A stretch of 21,234 nt of DNA, from the IMG/VR virus record IMGVR_UViG_3300025890_000189, positions 1 to 21,234 of that record. The stretch is one strand, 5' to 3'. Position 1 is the stretch's first letter; each line of letters opens with the position of its first letter. Made by a program: the position numbers and the translations under genes. The stretch comes from a virus. Of this stretch, positions 21,187 to 21,234 are shown one piece after another. Below the pieces are notes generated by a model. That model saw nothing but the letters and a program-made list of their open reading frames with translations. It ran no database searches and was not told the DNA's origin.

Positions 21187-21234
21187 ATGATCACTGAAAT
21201 CACTAAGCAGTACAATGGCAGCAACAAGGATCAC
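21187..21234 (+). CDS. Start of a further gene, cut by the right edge
   Basis: After an AGGAG site, the ATG at 21187 opens a frame of 16 codons (MITEITKQYNGSNKDH) to the edge of the window. It lies ten bases after the initiator stop in the same operon. In lambda-like replication blocks this place is often taken by a helicase or helicase loader, but the visible residues are too few to decide. Confidence 0.6.
   Translation, partial: MITEITKQYNGSNKDH

Noticed and set aside
1-21234. tRNA genes, CRISPR arrays, insertion sequences, diversity-generating retroelement
   Set aside because: I looked because BPP-1-like head genes are present, but saw no tRNA cloverleaf, spaced repeats, transposase, reverse transcriptase or template/variable repeat pair in this window.

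Overview
This window looks like part of a double-stranded DNA tailed phage with a short-tail (podovirus) virion. The evidence is a T7-like set of virion genes: a large terminase, a T7 gp8-type portal, a scaffold, a capsid, tail tubular proteins A and B, and three internal virion proteins, in the expected order. No integrase, polymerase, lysis gene, tail fibre or host-marker gene lies inside the window, so host and lifestyle are open. The DnaA-type boxes near 14.9 kb match the enterobacterial/proteobacterial consensus, which suggests a proteobacterial host.

Layout. Positions 1-14811 (minus strand) hold the virion and packaging genes. Read in transcription order (right to left) they are: three small genes, large terminase, a small protein with a possible permuted papain-like motif pair, a small Gly/Ala/Lys-rich protein, portal, a Bbp19-like protein, an unknown protein, scaffold, capsid, a probable head decoration protein, tail tubular A and B, and three internal virion proteins. 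The last of these runs off the left edge. Most junctions are ATGA, TAATG or short overlaps. The capsid plus decoration pair forms its own cassette, with a sigma70-like promoter and a stem-loop leader in front and an intrinsic terminator behind.

Positions 14812-15526 are the control and origin region: an array of phased DnaA-box-like 9-mers, a probable small terminase gene (minus), and a divergent promoter region containing a large symmetric operator. Positions 15527-16785 (plus) hold five small genes of unknown function ending at intrinsic terminators. Positions 16914-20147 (minus) hold a recombination and nucleotide-metabolism block: two small genes, a DUF1071 annealing protein, a YqaJ exonuclease, an SSB-like protein with an EDIPF tail, a small membrane protein, a terminator, a metallophosphoesterase and a DUF3310 protein. 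A second divergent switch (20148-20266) separates this block from a plus-strand XRE-type regulator, a replication initiator with an internal 12-bp tandem repeat, and the first codons of one more gene at the right edge.

How it fits together. The annealing protein, exonuclease and SSB form a Red-like recombination set. The initiator resembles lambda O / DnaT-type helicase-loading proteins. Together with the DnaA-box array this suggests replication through the host's DnaA/DnaB machinery rather than a T7-type polymerase system. The genome is therefore a mosaic: T7-like particle, lambda-like DNA metabolism and regulation. The window has two separate candidate origin sequences, which is its most interesting feature.
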